Assembly: GCA_017979445.1 (NCBI GenBank)
Contig: CM030709.1
Location: 2,976,001-3,040,000 of the forward strand
Direction: 5' to 3'
Length of the DNA: 64,000 nucleotides
Source: Akebia trifoliata
Lineage: Eukaryota; Streptophyta; Magnoliopsida; Ranunculales; Lardizabalaceae
Of this stretch, positions 57,600-64,000 are shown piece after piece (within the stretch, counting starts at the first letter, position 1; the number at the start of each line of letters is the position of its first letter). Made by a program: the position numbers and the translations under genes. The notes under the pieces were generated by a model. That model did not search any database. It had not been told where the DNA came from and saw only the letters and a list, made by a program, of their open reading frames with translations.

Positions 57600-58175
57600 A
57601 TCCTCAGTTATGGCTATTCTTCAGTCACTGAGCTGAGATCTTAATCGCCTTAGTAAGAACATCTGGGTTATTAGACCCAAAAATTCTTAGGAAGGGGAAT
57701 CGTGCAAGCATTGGAGAGCTTGCAAAGGCCGACACAACAACAGCCTTGTTGGTCTTGTCAAAGTTAGCTTGGTAAGGGAAGATGAACATGTCACTCTTCT
57801 GCAACACATTCTTGTAAATCTTCCCATTGCTATCTGTAGATCCAACTGTCAAGGCACCATTGACTACAAAGAAGATTTCTGCTCCTCTTGGGAGGGTGTG
57901 GGGTATGTTAACAGCTCCGGCTTGGAACTCGAGCAACTCAAGGGACACTCCCATGCCGTTGAGAGCTGGGAAGTCCTTTACTGAGACGGTTTTATGGCCT
58001 CAGCCAGTGGTGGAAGCAGGTGCACCACCTTGTAAGCCGGGGTAAGTGAAGAACGCTCCATCGAGCTTGCTTTCGTCGACGCATCAGGGACGGCAAAGTC
58101 AAAGATTAATTTGGGTTGATGGCATGGGTTTGTGCTATGAAGAGTAGTGCCAGTGCAGTTATGATCAGTTGATGG
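57600..58175 (-). pseudogene. Germin-like protein relic (cupin), multiply broken
   Basis: The minus strand carries a germin-like protein in pieces: a hydrophobic signal-like QLIITALALLFIAQTHA, then LIFDFAVPDAS, KLDGAFFTYPGLQGGAPAST, FPALNGMGVSLELLEFQAGA, ending SAFASSPMLARFPFL. Breaks seen: a frameshift before LIFDF, another before KLDGAF, an in-frame TGA before the KTVSVKDFP segment, loss of the region that normally holds the KG.VHFQ segment, and an early stop after KISAQ. The germin box reads HTLPRGAE, so the second His of the metal-binding HTHPRG motif is gone. Germins are extracellular manganese cupins; this copy cannot make one. It lies between SNU13 and the subtilase gene. Confidence 0.85.
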
Positions 58176-58429
58176 AGAGTCTAACCTTGTCCATGCAATT
58201 CGTGTATCTTGATTTTGTTTTAATGCAGAGTCTTCTCACTATAGATTTAGCATTTTCAAACTTATGACATCCCCCTTAACTGCATTCCCTTGTTAGACAA
58301 ATATAAAATAACTAAAATCTCGCCTTCTTTAATCTCCTGTGAAAAATCCTTGATTTGTTTAAATAAAAAAAATACTTCAACTTTTTTGGTTTTTGGTGAC
58401 AAGTGATTTTAGACCTAGGTAGATCACCA

Positions 58430-58620
58430 AATCTTTCTCTCAAAGATTTGGGATCACCTAAACAAATCATGTTCTTCACTTCACTATGTCCTAAAAAAAC
58501 CTACTCTTTTGTTATTGAAAATGATTTTATATCTACTTTTCTTTTCTGCATCCACATTCTTTAAGGTCTTCTTCTCGTTTTTTAAGACCTTAAACTTTAG
58601 ATATTTATAAAGTTCTACGG
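58430..58620 (-). mobile_element. RTE-type LINE remnant, antisense
   Basis: The complement reads GTGATCCCAAATCTTTGAGA after GAAGAACATGATTTG, the usual RTE 3' end. The rest resembles 5175-5300. Decayed. Confidence 0.5.
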
Positions 58621-58954
58621 TAGATGACTTTTCCAAATAAATTGAGAGTAGAAAACTGAACTTTTTCGGAAGGAAAAAAAAAAGACTTCTTAGGGTCAAA
58701 TCAATTCGAGAACTCTCAAACCACGTGAGAGAATGAAAATTCTAAAATCATACCTTCAATATTTAAAAAAATATTTATTGCTAGTTTTGGAAAAAAAATT
58801 AAAATTAATAATAATAACAGACATAGCTCGGCCGAGTTTCCAATCTGACTTGGTAAGATTTGGAGACAATTTGGTTCCAATCAATTAAATTTTATTAGAT
58901 TTTTATTAAAAATGACCAACATCATTTTGTTTTGTATTACATTGAATTGTTTCC

Positions 58955-64000
<5,046 letters not shown>

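Overview
The window is nuclear DNA of a flowering plant, most likely a eudicot. The reasons are split genes with GT..AG introns of about 0.1-2 kb, AT-rich spacers, proteins that resemble Arabidopsis families, and many small plant transposons. No bacterial, organellar or viral gene block and no CRISPR array was seen.

I could assemble nine protein-coding genes; in each multi-exon gene the splice phases close without a break (the subtilase runs off the window edge). In order: guanylyl cyclase 1-type protein (minus, 2004-8337), GINS subunit PSF1 (plus, 17612-21447), a small four-helix membrane protein like Arabidopsis MEE60 (plus, 27369-27878), a serine-rich SIS-like protein (minus, 32004-35752), the proteasome regulator PI31/PTRE1 (minus, 39173-44673), an unnamed plant-specific C-terminally anchored protein (plus, 45993-50237), a THA8-like PPR protein (minus, 52105-53625), the snoRNP/spliceosome protein SNU13 (plus, 54191-56578), and a cucumisin-type subtilase cut by the right edge (minus, 58955 to beyond 64000). 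Two pseudogenes were found: an RPS25 fragment at 15860-16168 just upstream of PSF1, and a germin-like relic at 57600-58175.

The gene-poor stretches (about 9-15.5, 21.6-27.3, 28-32 and 36.5-39 kb) and many introns are filled with small elements. Their boundaries can often be read directly from target-site duplications: hAT-type MITEs with 8-bp duplications, Mutator-like MITEs with 9-10-bp duplications, one Tourist-like MITE, tRNA-derived SINEs, Helitron 3' ends, and scattered pieces of an RTE-type LINE. A hAT element nested in a Mutator-like MITE at 23.2-24.0 kb is the clearest case. Other structures include a degenerate 68-bp tandem array (13.4-14.0 kb), an 85-bp duplicated unit of GGTACC-centred palindromes (29.3 kb), a recent 87-bp tandem duplication (38.3 kb) and G-quadruplex-type G tracts.

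The genes are unrelated housekeeping and tissue-specific functions: DNA replication, RNA processing, proteasome control, organelle RNA biology and extracellular proteolysis. They do not form a pathway. I found no convincing new multi-gene system. The points most worth following are the C39-peptidase-like triad of the 'guanylyl cyclase', the four G-boxes upstream of the SIS-like gene, the ribosomal-protein relic in the likely PSF1 leader, the SNU13/PPR shared promoter, and the transposon families with intact duplications.
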